The notes beneath the pieces are model-generated. The model searched no databases. It was not told the origin of the DNA and was given only the letters and a program-made list of their open reading frames with translations. This document shows, piece by piece, positions 39,428 through 48,256 of a DNA stretch of 64,000 nucleotides. Position numbers and translations under genes: made by a program. The stretch covers positions 757,001 to 821,000 of the forward strand of contig NZ_CP154630.1 in assembly GCF_039555535.1 (NCBI RefSeq). The letters are read 5' to 3'. This DNA is from Stenotrophomonas maltophilia. GTDB lineage: Bacteria > Pseudomonadota > Gammaproteobacteria > Xanthomonadales > Xanthomonadaceae. The stretch's first letter is position 1; every line of letters starts with the position of its first letter.

Positions 39428-40399
39428 ATGCAATACCGTCGCCTGGGCTCCACCGGCCTGCCGGTTTCCGCCCTTTCCTTCGGCGCCTGGGTGACCTTCG
39501 GTGACCAGATCCCGCGCGATGAGGCCCGCAACCTGGTGGCCGCCGCCTGGGATCATGGCGTCAACTTCTTCGACAACGCCGAGGGCTACGCCAACGGCCG
39601 CGCCGAACAGGTGATGGGCGACGTGATCAGCGACCTGCGCCTGCCGCGCGACGGCTTCTGCGTGTCCAGCAAGGTGTTCTTCGGCAGTGCCAAGGACCCG
39701 CGTCCGACCCAGCGCGGCCTGTCGCGCAAGCATGTGACCGACGCCTGCCATGCCGCGCTCAAGCGTCTGCGGGTGGATTACCTGGACCTTTATTACTGCC
39801 ACCGCCCGGATCCGGACGCGCCGATCGCCGAGACCGTGCACGCCATGGATACCCTGGTGCGGCAGGGCAAGATCCTCTACTGGGGCACTTCGGAGTGGTC
39901 GGCGGTGCAGATCCAGCAGGCGCTGGATTTCGCCGAAGGGCACAACCTGCAGGGCCCGTCGATGGAGCAGCCGCAGTACAACCTGCTGCACCGCGAGCGG
40001 GTGGAGGTCGAGTACGCACCGCTGTACGCCCGCGCCGGGCTGGGCACCACCATCTTCTCGCCGCTGGCCTCGGGCCTGCTGACCGGCAAGTACGATCAGG
40101 GCATTCCGGCCGATGCGCGGCTGGGCCGGGAAGGCATGGAATGGCTGCAGGACCTGGTGCTGGGCACCGACGCCGAGGCCCGCCTGGGCCAGGTGCGCCG
40201 CTTCAGCGAAGTCGCGCGCGCGCTGGGCCAGGCTCCGGCCACGCTGGCCATCGCCTGGTGCCTGCGCAACCCCAATGTCTCCAGCGTGATCCTCGGCGCC
40301 AGCCGGGTCAGCCAGTTGCTGCAGAACCTGCAGGCGCTGGAGGTGCTGGAGCAGGTCGATGCCGCCGGCTGGGCCGAGGTCGAAGCCGTCTTCGCCTGA
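39428..40399 (+). CDS. Aldo/keto reductase (potassium channel beta-subunit type)
   Basis: The 323-residue NADPH-dependent reductase has MQYRRLGSTGLPVSALSFGA, the catalytic set Asp/Tyr/Lys/His in FFDNAEGYANG, SSKVFFG and YCHRPDP, and the cofactor motif SSVILGASRVSQLLQNL. The closest groups are the Kv-beta-like and YghZ-like AKRs, which reduce methylglyoxal-type carbonyls. CAGGAG lies 7 bases before ATG 39428. It is a single gene, divergent from nupC. Confidence 0.92.
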   Translation: MQYRRLGSTGLPVSALSFGAWVTFGDQIPRDEARNLVAAAWDHGVNFFDNAEGYANGRAEQVMGDVISDLRLPRDGFCVSSKVFFGSAKDPRPTQRGLSRKHVTDACHAALKRLRVDYLDLYYCHRPDPDAPIAETVHAMDTLVRQGKILYWGTSEWSAVQIQQALDFAEGHNLQGPSMEQPQYNLLHRERVEVEYAPLYARAGLGTTIFSPLASGLLTGKYDQGIPADARLGREGMEWLQDLVLGTDAEARLGQVRRFSEVARALGQAPATLAIAWCLRNPNVSSVILGASRVSQLLQNLQALEVLEQVDAAGWAEVEAVFA

Positions 40400-40479
40400 C
40401 CCCCGGGGCCGACCGGGCCTGGGGCCTCGGTCGGGCCGGCTCGGCCGAGGGAACGGGATCGGGATCGGGATCGGACTCG

Positions 40480-40574
40480 GTAGAGTCGACTGTTAGTCGA
40501 CTGCTTCGAATAGCCGACTGCTTCGAATAACCGACTGCTTCGAGCAACAGCAGTCGACTAACAGTCGACTCTAC
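40480..40574. repeat. Expanded GTAG pair with internal direct repeats
   Basis: GTAGAGTCGACTGTTAGTCG opens the element and a mirror ending GTCGACTCTAC closes it. Between them CCGACTGCTTCGA or a close variant occurs three times in tandem (from about 40498 to 40543). Confidence 0.85.
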
Positions 40575-40646
40575 AAATCTGTGTTGCCATTCGATTGGCA
40601 AAATCTATCGAATTTTAAAATTCGATCATTAATCCCATCAATCAAA

Positions 40647-40689
40647 TTGAGAATGGTTGTTGATTGTCAACTGAGAATCATTATCATTT
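40647..40689 (+). promoter_or_regulatory. Fur boxes in the hemP promoter
   Basis: AACTGAGAATCATTATCATT (40669-40688) is a near-consensus Fur site. A weaker match, ATTGAGAATGGTTGTTGATT, lies just upstream (40647-40666). They stand 25-65 bases before the hemP ATG in AT-rich sequence, so iron-replete Fur should repress hemP and probably the receptor gene behind it. Confidence 0.88.
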
Positions 40690-40713
40690 GACTCGTCCCT
40701 CGCACGAGTCCAG

Positions 40714-40914
40714 ATGCTCATGAATGCTCAACCTGTACTGCTGCGCCCCGAAACGCTGACCCTCCGCGATCGCCCGGTCCGCGTCGTTCCGCCGGAAGAG
40801 GTCATCGACAGCGAAGCCCTGCTCAAGGGCCGTCGTGAAATCCTGATCCAGCACGGCGACCGCTTCTATCGCCTGCGGCACACCAGCAACGACAAGCTGA
40901 TCCTGACCAAGTAA
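40714..40914 (+). CDS. hemP: Hemin uptake protein HemP
   Basis: The 66-residue protein has the family pattern LKGRREILIQHGDRFYRLRHTSNDKLILTK at residues 37-66. HemP is a small cytoplasmic protein found at hemin uptake loci. In some bacteria it activates the hemin receptor gene. A second in-frame ATG lies two codons in, at 40720. It is directly under the Fur boxes, and the hemin receptor gene follows after 153 bases. Confidence 0.93.
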   Translation: MLMNAQPVLLRPETLTLRDRPVRVVPPEEVIDSEALLKGRREILIQHGDRFYRLRHTSNDKLILTK

Positions 40915-40924
40915 TCGCGGTCTG

Positions 40925-40973
40925 GTCGCCCGCCTCCCTCCCTCCTGCCGGCTGCGCCGGCGGGGTGGGCGAC
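40925..40973 (+). other. Nested hairpin between hemP and the receptor gene
   Basis: GTCGCCC (40925-40931) pairs with GGGCGAC (40967-40973). Inside is GCCGGC-TGC-GCCGGC (40947-40961). No T-run follows, so it could be an RNA-processing or partial attenuation structure instead of a full terminator. Confidence 0.45.
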
Positions 40974-41067
40974 CCGTCCGCTCCCGCTCTCTCCCCCTCG
41001 GTCTACCGCGTGCACCTTCCGGGTGTGCCGGTAACCGGGGGTTCCCCTGCCTGACCGAACGAACCCG

Positions 41068-43320
41068 ATGACCCGCCATACCGCCCTTTGCCTTGCTGTC
41101 TGGATGGCGCTGCCGCTGTCCGCCCACGCTGCTGCCACTGCTGCCACTGCTGCCCCCGATGCGCGCGAATTCGATCGGGTGCAGGTCACCGCCACCCGCA
41201 CCGAGCGGGCCGTGAGCGACGTGGCGGCCACCGTGGACGTCATCGACCGTGAGCAGATGGACCGGCACCTGGTGCAGGACATCAAGGACCTGGTGCGTTA
41301 CGAACCGGGCCTGTCGGTCACCCGCAGCGCGACTCGCTTCGGCCTGGATGGTTTCCGCATCCGTGGCCTGGACGGCAACCGCGTGCGCATCCAGACCGAC
41401 GGCATCGTCATGCCGACCCGGTTCGACATCGGTTCGTTCGCCAGTTCCAACCGCAACTTCACCGACCTCGACACGCTCAAGCGGGTGGAGATCGTGCGTG
41501 GGCCGGCCAGTTCGCTGTACGGCTCCGATGCACTCGGTGGCGTGGTCGCCTTCGTGACCAAGGACCCGGCCGACTACCTCAAGGACGGCAAGAACAGCTA
41601 CTTCGGCCTGAAATTCGGCTACGACGGTGAATGGAAGGGCCTGCTCGGCGGTGCCACGGCCGCCTTTGGTGGCGACCACTGGAGCGGCCTGGTCAACGTC
41701 AACCACCACCAGGGCCAGGAAACCGACAACAAGGGCACGGTACGCAGCGACAACGACACCCGCACCGCGTCCAATCCGCAGGATCGCGACGGCCGCAGCC
41801 TGCTCAGCAAGCTGGTCTATGCGCCGAGCGAGGACCAGCGCTTCCGCTTGACCGTGGAAGGCAACGAAGACACCACCGATACCAATGTACTGTCGGCGAT
41901 TGCCAGTGTTGCACCGCGCCCCGGCGCGCTTGCCGCAGCCACCGGCATGAAGTCCCACGACACCCAGAAGCGCAACCGTGTGTCCTTCGCCCACGAGATG
42001 GATGCGCTGGACCAGCCGTTCGCCGACAGCCTGCATTGGCAGGTGTACGCGCAGAACAGCGAAACCCGTCAGCAGACCGACGAGACCCGCACCGACGGCA
42101 CCCGCCGCCACCGCGTGTTCTCCTTCGATCAGCATGCCTATGGCCTGCAGGCGCAGTTCAACAACGCGTTCACCACCGGCGGTGTCGAGCACGCATTGAC
42201 CTACGGGTTCGAAGGCACCCGTACCGAGATCCGCCAGAAGCGCGATGGCTATCAGGTCAACCAGGCTGGGGTGGTCAGCAACACGGTGCTGCCGGACACC
42301 TTCCCGGTGCGTGACTTCCCGATCAGCAAGACCACCGAGCTGGGCCTGTATGCACAGGATGAGATGCGCTTTGCCGATGGCCGGCTGTCGCTGGTGCCGG
42401 GCGTGCGCGTGGACCGTTACGAGCTGAAGCCGGAAGTGGACAGCATCTTCGCCGAAGACAACCCGACCACGGCCGTGGCGCAGCTGAAGAAGACCAGCGT
42501 GTCGCCGAAGCTGGGCATGGTCTGGCGCTTCACCGACGAATGGTCGCTGTTCGCCGGTTATGCGCGTGGCTTCCGTTCGCCGCCGTACAACGACGTCAAC
42601 ATCGGCCTGACCAACGTCGCCTTCCGCTATACCGCCATCGCCAATCCGGACCTGAAGCCGGAAACCAGCGACGGCTACGAACTGGGCCTGCGCTTCATCG
42701 CGCCGGCGGCGTACGTCAGCGTCAGCGGCTACTACAACGACTACAAGGATTTCATCCAGTCCAACGTCGATACCGGCCGCAACGCACAGGGTTTGACCGT
42801 GTTCCAGTCGCAGAACATCGCCGACGCGCGCATCTATGGCGCGGAAATGAAGGCCGGCATCGAGTTCGGCGAACTCAGCCCGGCGCTGAAGGGCTGGGCG
42901 CTGCGCAGTGCGTTGGCATGGTCGCGTGGCGACAACCGGACCGATGACGAACCGCTGGCCTCGGTCGATCCGTTGCGTGGCACGCTGGGCCTGATGTACG
43001 ACACCGATACCTGGGGCGTTGAACTGGCCGGCACCTTCGTGCAGCGCAAGAAGCGGTTGCCACCGCCTGCTGCGCAGACCAATCCGAACGCACCGGCACC
43101 GTTCGTCTACCAGCCGGCCGGCTACGGCGTGCTGGACCTGATGGCGCACTGGAACTTCGCACCGGGTGCCACCTTCAACGTCGGCGTGTTCAACCTGGCC
43201 GACAAACGCTATATCGAGTGGTCGTCGATCACCCCGAGCCTGATCACCAATCGCGCGTTGAGCGATCGTTTCAGCAGCCCGGGCCGTACCTTCTCCGCCA
43301 GTCTTGCCGTTTCCTGGTGA
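41068..43320 (+). CDS. TonB-dependent hemoglobin/hemin receptor
   Basis: The 750-residue outer-membrane receptor has a signal peptide (about 1-23, ending LPLSAHAA), then the plug domain (RVQVTATRTERAVSDVAATV as TonB box region, VRYEPGLSV, DGFRIRGLDGNRV and IVRGPASSLYGSDALGG). A 22-strand barrel follows, ending SASLAVSW with a terminal aromatic residue. The barrel has FAGYARGFRSPPYNDVN, typical of the hemoglobin/transferrin/lactoferrin receptor family. It is very likely Fur-regulated together with hemP. Confidence 0.93.
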   Translation: MTRHTALCLAVWMALPLSAHAAATAATAAPDAREFDRVQVTATRTERAVSDVAATVDVIDREQMDRHLVQDIKDLVRYEPGLSVTRSATRFGLDGFRIRGLDGNRVRIQTDGIVMPTRFDIGSFASSNRNFTDLDTLKRVEIVRGPASSLYGSDALGGVVAFVTKDPADYLKDGKNSYFGLKFGYDGEWKGLLGGATAAFGGDHWSGLVNVNHHQGQETDNKGTVRSDNDTRTASNPQDRDGRSLLSKLVYAPSEDQRFRLTVEGNEDTTDTNVLSAIASVAPRPGALAAATGMKSHDTQKRNRVSFAHEMDALDQPFADSLHWQVYAQNSETRQQTDETRTDGTRRHRVFSFDQHAYGLQAQFNNAFTTGGVEHALTYGFEGTRTEIRQKRDGYQVNQAGVVSNTVLPDTFPVRDFPISKTTELGLYAQDEMRFADGRLSLVPGVRVDRYELKPEVDSIFAEDNPTTAVAQLKKTSVSPKLGMVWRFTDEWSLFAGYARGFRSPPYNDVNIGLTNVAFRYTAIANPDLKPETSDGYELGLRFIAPAAYVSVSGYYNDYKDFIQSNVDTGRNAQGLTVFQSQNIADARIYGAEMKAGIEFGELSPALKGWALRSALAWSRGDNRTDDEPLASVDPLRGTLGLMYDTDTWGVELAGTFVQRKKRLPPPAAQTNPNAPAPFVYQPAGYGVLDLMAHWNFAPGATFNVGVFNLADKRYIEWSSITPSLITNRALSDRFSSPGRTFSASLAVSW

Positions 43321-43324
43321 CCTC

Positions 43325-43924
43325 ATGAGCCGAGCACTGTCCGCACGCAGGAATGATTCCATCGCCGCGCCGCACAGCGCGGCCTGGCCGACCCCGGCAC
43401 AGCTGGCCACGCTCGGCACCGTGTTGTGCCTGTACCACGCCGACGGCAACGAGCTGGGCGGCTGGCGCCAGGCCGTACGCGTGCACGCCTGCCAGGGCGT
43501 GGACAGTGAAGGCCTGCGTGAGAGCCTGTGCTTCCTCGATGGCCGCGGCCGCTGCGTGTGGCGCCTGTACCTGCTGCCGGACAGCGATTTCCTGGCCTGG
43601 GACCGGTTGGTGGCCGCGCTGCCGCCGGGCCCACAGCACGACAGCGACGGCAGTGTCGGCGAACGCCTGTGGCGGCGCCTGGCCGGTCATCTCGGCGGCC
43701 AGCGCTGGCGCCTGTGTGCGCTGCGGCTGCATGCCGCCGATGATGGGCGCACACTCGCGGCCAGCCTGTCGACGCTGTCGTCGCTGGGCGCAGCCACCGC
43801 ACGCCGCATCGCCCGCCTGGAAGGGGCCGAGGGCGAGTTGGCCATCGACGACTGCTGCTGCGCCGACGCCGCACGCCGGCCGGCACCGCGGGCTCCCGGC
43901 GACCTGCCGCTGATCCGCCTCTGA
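43325..43924 (+). CDS. HemS/ChuX-like half protein, putative heme handling
   Basis: This is a 199-residue cytoplasmic protein. Residues of about 68-93 (SLCFLDGRGRCVWRLYLLPD, then SDFLAWDRLV) resemble the repeated block of HemS/ChuS/PhuS heme-trafficking proteins, in which a hydrophobic strand with FFDxxGxAVHKVY is followed by SDxxAW. Only one such block is present, so it would be half of a HemS. The C-terminus has an unusual DDCCCADAA cluster. It starts 4 bases after the receptor stop, so it is certainly in the same operon. The similarity is by eye and needs a profile search. Confidence 0.55.
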   Translation: MSRALSARRNDSIAAPHSAAWPTPAQLATLGTVLCLYHADGNELGGWRQAVRVHACQGVDSEGLRESLCFLDGRGRCVWRLYLLPDSDFLAWDRLVAALPPGPQHDSDGSVGERLWRRLAGHLGGQRWRLCALRLHAADDGRTLAASLSTLSSLGAATARRIARLEGAEGELAIDDCCCADAARRPAPRAPGDLPLIRL

Positions 43925-43997
43925 TCCTTTTCTGATGGAACGCCCGACGGCCATGGATGGCCTCTCAACGAACCTGCAACCCCGAAGGAATATCCCG

Positions 43998-44924
43998 ATG
44001 AAGCTCCAGACAGCCAGCGTACTGCTGTTGCTCGCCGCCAGCGGCGTGGCCAGCGCGCAGCCCGCCGACAGCGCCCGCGACCACGACAGCATCCTGGCCA
44101 TGCAGGGCGAGTACACCGTGGATTTCGCCTTCGACGAAACCGTGCTGCTGAAGCCGGGCTATGAGCGTGCGCCAGCGATGCGCAGCGGTGGCAACGAAGT
44201 GGTCATCGTGGTCGAGGACACCCCGAAGCGCATCGTGCTGCAACACCTGCTGCTGGACGAGAAGAGCGGCCACATCACCAAGCATTGGCGCCAGGACTGG
44301 GTGTACGAAGCACCCAACCGTTTCGAGTTCAGTGCCGACCAGACCTGGCAGGTGCGCAGCATTCCGGCGGCGGTGAACCAGGGTGCCTGGACCCAGTGCG
44401 TGTATGAAGTGAGCGATGCACCGCGCTACTGCGGCACAGGCAAATGGACCTACACCAACAACGTGCCTAGCTGGACCAGCGACCTGAGCTGGCGACCGCT
44501 GCCGCGTCGTGAGTACACCAAGCGCAGCGACTACAACGCGCTGGCCGTGATCAACCGCCATACGCTGACCCCGAACGGCTGGACCCATGAGCAGTTCAAC
44601 ACCAAGGTGCAGCGCAACGCCGATGGCAGCCAGGTGGAGATCGCGCGCGAGTTCGGCTTCAACGACTACGTGAAGACCACCGAGATCGACTTCACCCCGG
44701 CGCGCGACTACTGGAAGGCCACCGCCGGCTACTGGGCCAAGGTGCGTCAGCGCTGGGACGGCTTCCTCGGCGAGGCCCCGGGCGTGCACCTGAAGACCAA
44801 GCTGGACGGCATGGCGATGATCATCCCGATGTTCACCCAGGCCGAAGAGATCCAGGCCGGCAAGAAGGTGAAGGACACGCAGATCGACGACGTGTTCGCC
44901 AAGTACGTGGAAAAGGCCCGGTAA
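43998..44924 (+). CDS. DUF6607 family periplasmic protein
   Basis: The 308-residue protein has a signal peptide (MKLQTASVLLLLAASGVASA, cleavage near 20). A soluble domain rich in Trp and Tyr follows, with HWRQDWVYEAPNRFEF, CGTGKWTYTNNVPSWTSDL and WRPLPRREYTKRSDYNALA. I recall this as DUF6607, often found at TonB-receptor or hemin loci of xanthomonads. It lies 73 bases after the HemS-like gene in the same direction. GAAGGA is positioned well before ATG 43998. Function unknown. A periplasmic role in heme or iron handling is an inference from position. Confidence 0.75.
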   Translation: MKLQTASVLLLLAASGVASAQPADSARDHDSILAMQGEYTVDFAFDETVLLKPGYERAPAMRSGGNEVVIVVEDTPKRIVLQHLLLDEKSGHITKHWRQDWVYEAPNRFEFSADQTWQVRSIPAAVNQGAWTQCVYEVSDAPRYCGTGKWTYTNNVPSWTSDLSWRPLPRREYTKRSDYNALAVINRHTLTPNGWTHEQFNTKVQRNADGSQVEIAREFGFNDYVKTTEIDFTPARDYWKATAGYWAKVRQRWDGFLGEAPGVHLKTKLDGMAMIIPMFTQAEEIQAGKKVKDTQIDDVFAKYVEKAR

Positions 44925-44929
44925 GGTCG

Positions 44930-45007
44930 AGCCTGGCTCGACGGCCTGGTAGGTGCCGAGCTGGCTCGGCACGCTCTTCCGTGCATCCACGCATGGCGTG
45001 GAACTAG
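44930..45007. repeat. Cluster of three GTAG-type palindromes
   Basis: A GTCGAG...CTCGAC palindrome at 44936, a GTAGGTGCCGAGCTGGCTCG element at 44949-44972, and a reverse TCCACGCATGGCGTGGAACTAG-like copy at 44986-45007, between convergent genes. Confidence 0.75.
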
Positions 45008-45023
45008 CGGTTCCGGCGTCGCG

Positions 45024-47537
45024 TCAGGCCTCCCGCAGGGCCAGGGCCGGCGAGGTGTGCAGGATGCGCCGCGTGCCCCACCAACCGGCCAGCAGGCTCA
45101 ATCCGATGCCGACCACGCCGCCCAGCAGAAGTCCTGGCCAGGGTGGCAGCAACGGCAGCTCGAACACCTTCTGCGAAACCACCACGCCAATGGCCGCGGC
45201 CGCGCCCACCGCAAGCAGCGCGGCCAGTGTGCCCAGTGCGCCGAACTCGACCAGGACCGCGCCACGCAGCTGGCGCCGGGTCGCGCCCAGCGTGCGCAGC
45301 ACGGCGCTGTCGTAGCGACGCTCGCCGGCCGTGGCCTGCAGCGCGGCCAGCAGCACCAGCACACCAGCCAGCAGGCTGAACACCATCACCAGCTGCACCG
45401 CCTGCGCCACGCGTTCCATCACATCCCGCACCTGCGAAATCACCGCATCCACATCGAGAAGTGACAGGTTCGGTTGCGCACGCACCAGCTCGCCCAGCCC
45501 GGCCGCCTTGCCGGCCGGCAGGTGGAATGCCGACAGCAGGTTGTGCGGGGTGTCACCCACGGCGTTCGGGTTCAATAGCACGAAGAAGTTGGGGCGGAAG
45601 GTGTTCCAGTCCGCCTTGCGCACGCTGGTGACGGTGAATTCGCGCTCCTGCTCGCCCACTGCAATGGTGATGCGGTCGCCGGGATACACGCCGTAGCGTT
45701 TGGCCCAGCCGATCTCCACCGAGGCTTCCGGCGCGGTGCTGTCGGCCTTCCAGAACGTGCCATTGACCAGCGTATTGGCCGGCGGGAAGGTGCTGCGCCA
45801 GCTGAAGTTCAACGGCCGGTTCTCGTCATCGTCATCGCGCTGGCCGCCCCGCGCCGGTTGCCCGTCCTGTCCGGGCTCGCGATCCACACGCAGAGGCGGC
45901 TTGCCGTTGATGGCGATCAGGCGCCCGGTGGCCATTGGTTCGATGCTGGCGTCATTGGCACCCAGCCCACGCAGTGTTGCCAGCACGCTGTCGCGCTGTT
46001 CGGGCTGGATGTTGATCAGGAAGTAGTTGGGCGTGTCTGCCGGCAGCCGCTCGCGCCACTGCTGCAGCAGGCCGGGGCCGGTCACGGCCAGCAGCAACAG
46101 CGCGCACAGCGACAGCGACAGCCCGACCAGCTGCATCACCGCCAGCAGCCGGCGCCGGGTCAGTGCGGCCAGGCCCAGTCGCCAGTTGCCATGCAGGCGA
46201 TGCTGCAGGCCGCGCATCAACTGCAGCAGCACGAATCCGACCACACCGGCCGCCACCGCCAGCGCGGCCAGGCCACCCAGTACCCACAGCGCCAGCTTGA
46301 GGTCACCGGTGACCTGCACCGCCAGCAACAGGCTTGCCCCCAGCGCAGCCACATAGGCCAGCAGCGAGGTGGGCGGCAGGGCGGCGAAGGAACGGTTGAG
46401 CACGCGCATCGGCGGCACCCCGCGCAGGCGCAGCAGCGGGGGCAGGCCGAAGCCGAACAGCAGCAACAGGCCGATGCCCGCACCGGTCAGCGCCGGCATC
46501 GCCTCCGGCAGCGGCAGGCGCTGCGGCACCAGGCTGCCCAGCACCTGTACCAGCCCTTCCTGCGCGGCCATGCCCAGGCCGATGCCAAGCGCACAGGCCG
46601 GTACCGCCAGCATCAACAGCTGCAGTGCCAGGCCGAGCAGGATGTCGCGCTGGCGCGCACCGAGGCAGCGCAGGATCGCCACCTGGTCGATGCGGCGCAG
46701 GGCGAAGCGGTTGGCCGCCAATGCGGTGGCCACGCCCGCCAGCAGCACCGCCAGCAGCGCGCTCAGGCCGAGGAAGCGGCCGGCCAGATCGAAGGCCTGG
46801 CGCACGCCGCGCTGGGTGTCATCCACGCTCAGCAGGCGCAGGCCCTTCACCTGTGGCAGCAGCCACTCACGCAGGGACGCGACCTGCCCGGCCGGTCCTG
46901 CAAACATCAGCCGGTAGTTGATGCGGCTGCCGGGGCCAAGCAGTCCCGTGCCTTCCACATCGGCGCGGTTGACCAGCAGGGTGGGGGAGAGCGTCAGCAG
47001 GTCGCCACCGGTATCCGGCTCGGCCTCGATGATGCCGGCGATGCGCAGCGTGCCGGCGCCGAACTCGAGATCATCGCCGGCCTTCAATCCCAGCCCCTGC
47101 AGCAGGCGCGGGTCGGCATAGGCCTGGCCCTTGGCCGGCATGCCGGCCTCGGCGATCAGGGCGCCGCCGGGTGTGGCCCGCACCCGCAGCGTGCCACGCA
47201 GCGGATAGCCCGCCTGCACCGCCTTGATGCTGGCCATCTGGCTGGCATCGCCGTTGAACAGCACGCTGCCGAAACTGGCGATGCGGGTGTAGGCCAGTCC
47301 ACGCCGTTGTGCCTCGTCGGCGAATGCCTGGGACGGATCATCGCGCCCGGCAATGCCGAGGTCGCCGCCAAGCATCTCCGCCGCGCTGCCGGTCAGCGCC
47401 AGGTTGACCCGGTTCACCAGCGTGCCCACCGCGGTCATCACCGCCACGCCCAGCACCAGCGCGGCGAACACGGTCAGCAGGTCGCCGGCCAGCGCCTCGC
47501 GGCGCAGCGCGCGCCACGCGTGCCGCAGCAGGTTCAT
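45024..47537 (-). CDS. ybbP: ABC transporter permease, YbbP/FtsX family
   Basis: The 837-residue inner-membrane permease has one N-terminal helix, a periplasmic MacB-PCD-type domain, a central FtsX block of about residues 260-460 and a second FtsX block at the C-terminus ending ALALREA. Two FtsX blocks and the neighbouring YbbA ATPase and TesA genes match the ybbAP locus of other Gammaproteobacteria. The transported substrate is unknown. Lipid or cell-wall roles have been suggested for the family. The ATG overlaps the end of the ATPase gene by 4 bases. Confidence 0.9.
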   Translation of the reverse strand: MNLLRHAWRALRREALAGDLLTVFAALVLGVAVMTAVGTLVNRVNLALTGSAAEMLGGDLGIAGRDDPSQAFADEAQRRGLAYTRIASFGSVLFNGDASQMASIKAVQAGYPLRGTLRVRATPGGALIAEAGMPAKGQAYADPRLLQGLGLKAGDDLEFGAGTLRIAGIIEAEPDTGGDLLTLSPTLLVNRADVEGTGLLGPGSRINYRLMFAGPAGQVASLREWLLPQVKGLRLLSVDDTQRGVRQAFDLAGRFLGLSALLAVLLAGVATALAANRFALRRIDQVAILRCLGARQRDILLGLALQLLMLAVPACALGIGLGMAAQEGLVQVLGSLVPQRLPLPEAMPALTGAGIGLLLLFGFGLPPLLRLRGVPPMRVLNRSFAALPPTSLLAYVAALGASLLLAVQVTGDLKLALWVLGGLAALAVAAGVVGFVLLQLMRGLQHRLHGNWRLGLAALTRRRLLAVMQLVGLSLSLCALLLLAVTGPGLLQQWRERLPADTPNYFLINIQPEQRDSVLATLRGLGANDASIEPMATGRLIAINGKPPLRVDREPGQDGQPARGGQRDDDDENRPLNFSWRSTFPPANTLVNGTFWKADSTAPEASVEIGWAKRYGVYPGDRITIAVGEQEREFTVTSVRKADWNTFRPNFFVLLNPNAVGDTPHNLLSAFHLPAGKAAGLGELVRAQPNLSLLDVDAVISQVRDVMERVAQAVQLVMVFSLLAGVLVLLAALQATAGERRYDSAVLRTLGATRRQLRGAVLVEFGALGTLAALLAVGAAAAIGVVVSQKVFELPLLPPWPGLLLGGVVGIGLSLLAGWWGTRRILHTSPALALREA

Positions 47538-48244
47538 GCCTGCGCCCCACGCTCGACCGGCAGCAGGCGGCCGTTGTCGATGCGGTGGATGTACTGGCAA
47601 CGCTGGGCCAGGCGCAGGTCGTGGGTGACCAGCACCAGGGTGGTGCCGCTGCCGGCGTTGAGTTCGAACAGCAGGTCGCTGATGTGCTGGCCGGTGGCGT
47701 GGTCCAGCGAGCCGGTCGGTTCGTCGGCGAACAGGATGCGTGGGCGGGTGACGAAGGCACGCGCCAGTGCCACGCGTTGCTGTTCACCGCCGGACAACTG
47801 GCGCGGGTAGTGGCGGGCGCGATGGGACAGGCCGACCTGGGCCAGCACCTCATCGACCCGCGCACGATCCTCGCGCCCGGCCAGTTCCAGTGGCAGCGCG
47901 ATGTTCTCGGCGGCGGTCAGCGCCGGCAGCAGGTGGAAGCTCTGGAACACGAAGCCGACTTCGCGCGCGCGCAGCTGGGCGCGGGCCTCCTCGTCCAGCG
48001 CCGACAGGTCCTGGCCCGCCAGCGCGATGCGGCCGCGACTGGGCAGGTCCAGCCCGGCAAGCAGGCCGAGCAGGGTGGTCTTGCCGGAACCGGAGGCGCC
48101 GACGATGGCCACGCTGGTGCCTTCATGGACCGTCAGGGTGATGTTGTCCAGTATGTGGACTTCACCCTCCGGGCCCTGCACGGACTTGCCGACCTGGTCG
48201 ACGGCGATGGCGACGGGCGCGCTGCGGGGGGACAGGCTGTCGAT
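47534..48244 (-). CDS. ybbA: ABC transporter ATP-binding protein, YbbA family
   Basis: The product is an ATPase with Walker A GASGSGKTTLL, signature LSGGEQQRVALARA, Walker B ILFADEPT and the H-loop LVTHDLRLA. The start is problematic. The first in-frame ATG/GTG/TTG is GTG at 48181, but the family N-terminal strand continues upstream as VAIAVDQVGKSVQGPEGEVH. No ATG, GTG or TTG exists in that frame before a stop near 48310. A GGAG lies 7 bases before an ATC at 48244, giving IDSLSPRSAP..., which I use here. A CTG at 48235 is also possible. The other end is coupled to ybbP. It is divergent from tesA with a 12-base gap. Confidence 0.8.
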   Translation of the reverse strand: MDSLSPRSAPVAIAVDQVGKSVQGPEGEVHILDNITLTVHEGTSVAIVGASGSGKTTLLGLLAGLDLPSRGRIALAGQDLSALDEEARAQLRAREVGFVFQSFHLLPALTAAENIALPLELAGREDRARVDEVLAQVGLSHRARHYPRQLSGGEQQRVALARAFVTRPRILFADEPTGSLDHATGQHISDLLFELNAGSGTTLVLVTHDLRLAQRCQYIHRIDNGRLLPVERGAQA

Positions 48245-48256
48245 GAGGAGACTCCA

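Larger units (their letters stand above)
40400..40713. other. Intergenic region upstream of hemP
   Basis: The first 80 bases are GC-rich with a GGGATC tandem (40456-40473). A complex GTAG element follows (40480-40574). The last 130 bases (40580-40700) are strikingly AT-rich and carry two Fur-like sites. No additional gene is seen. Confidence 0.7.

Noticed and set aside
40480..40574. CRISPR array
   Set aside because: The repeats are adjacent without spacers, are palindromic parts of a GTAG element, and no cas genes are near.
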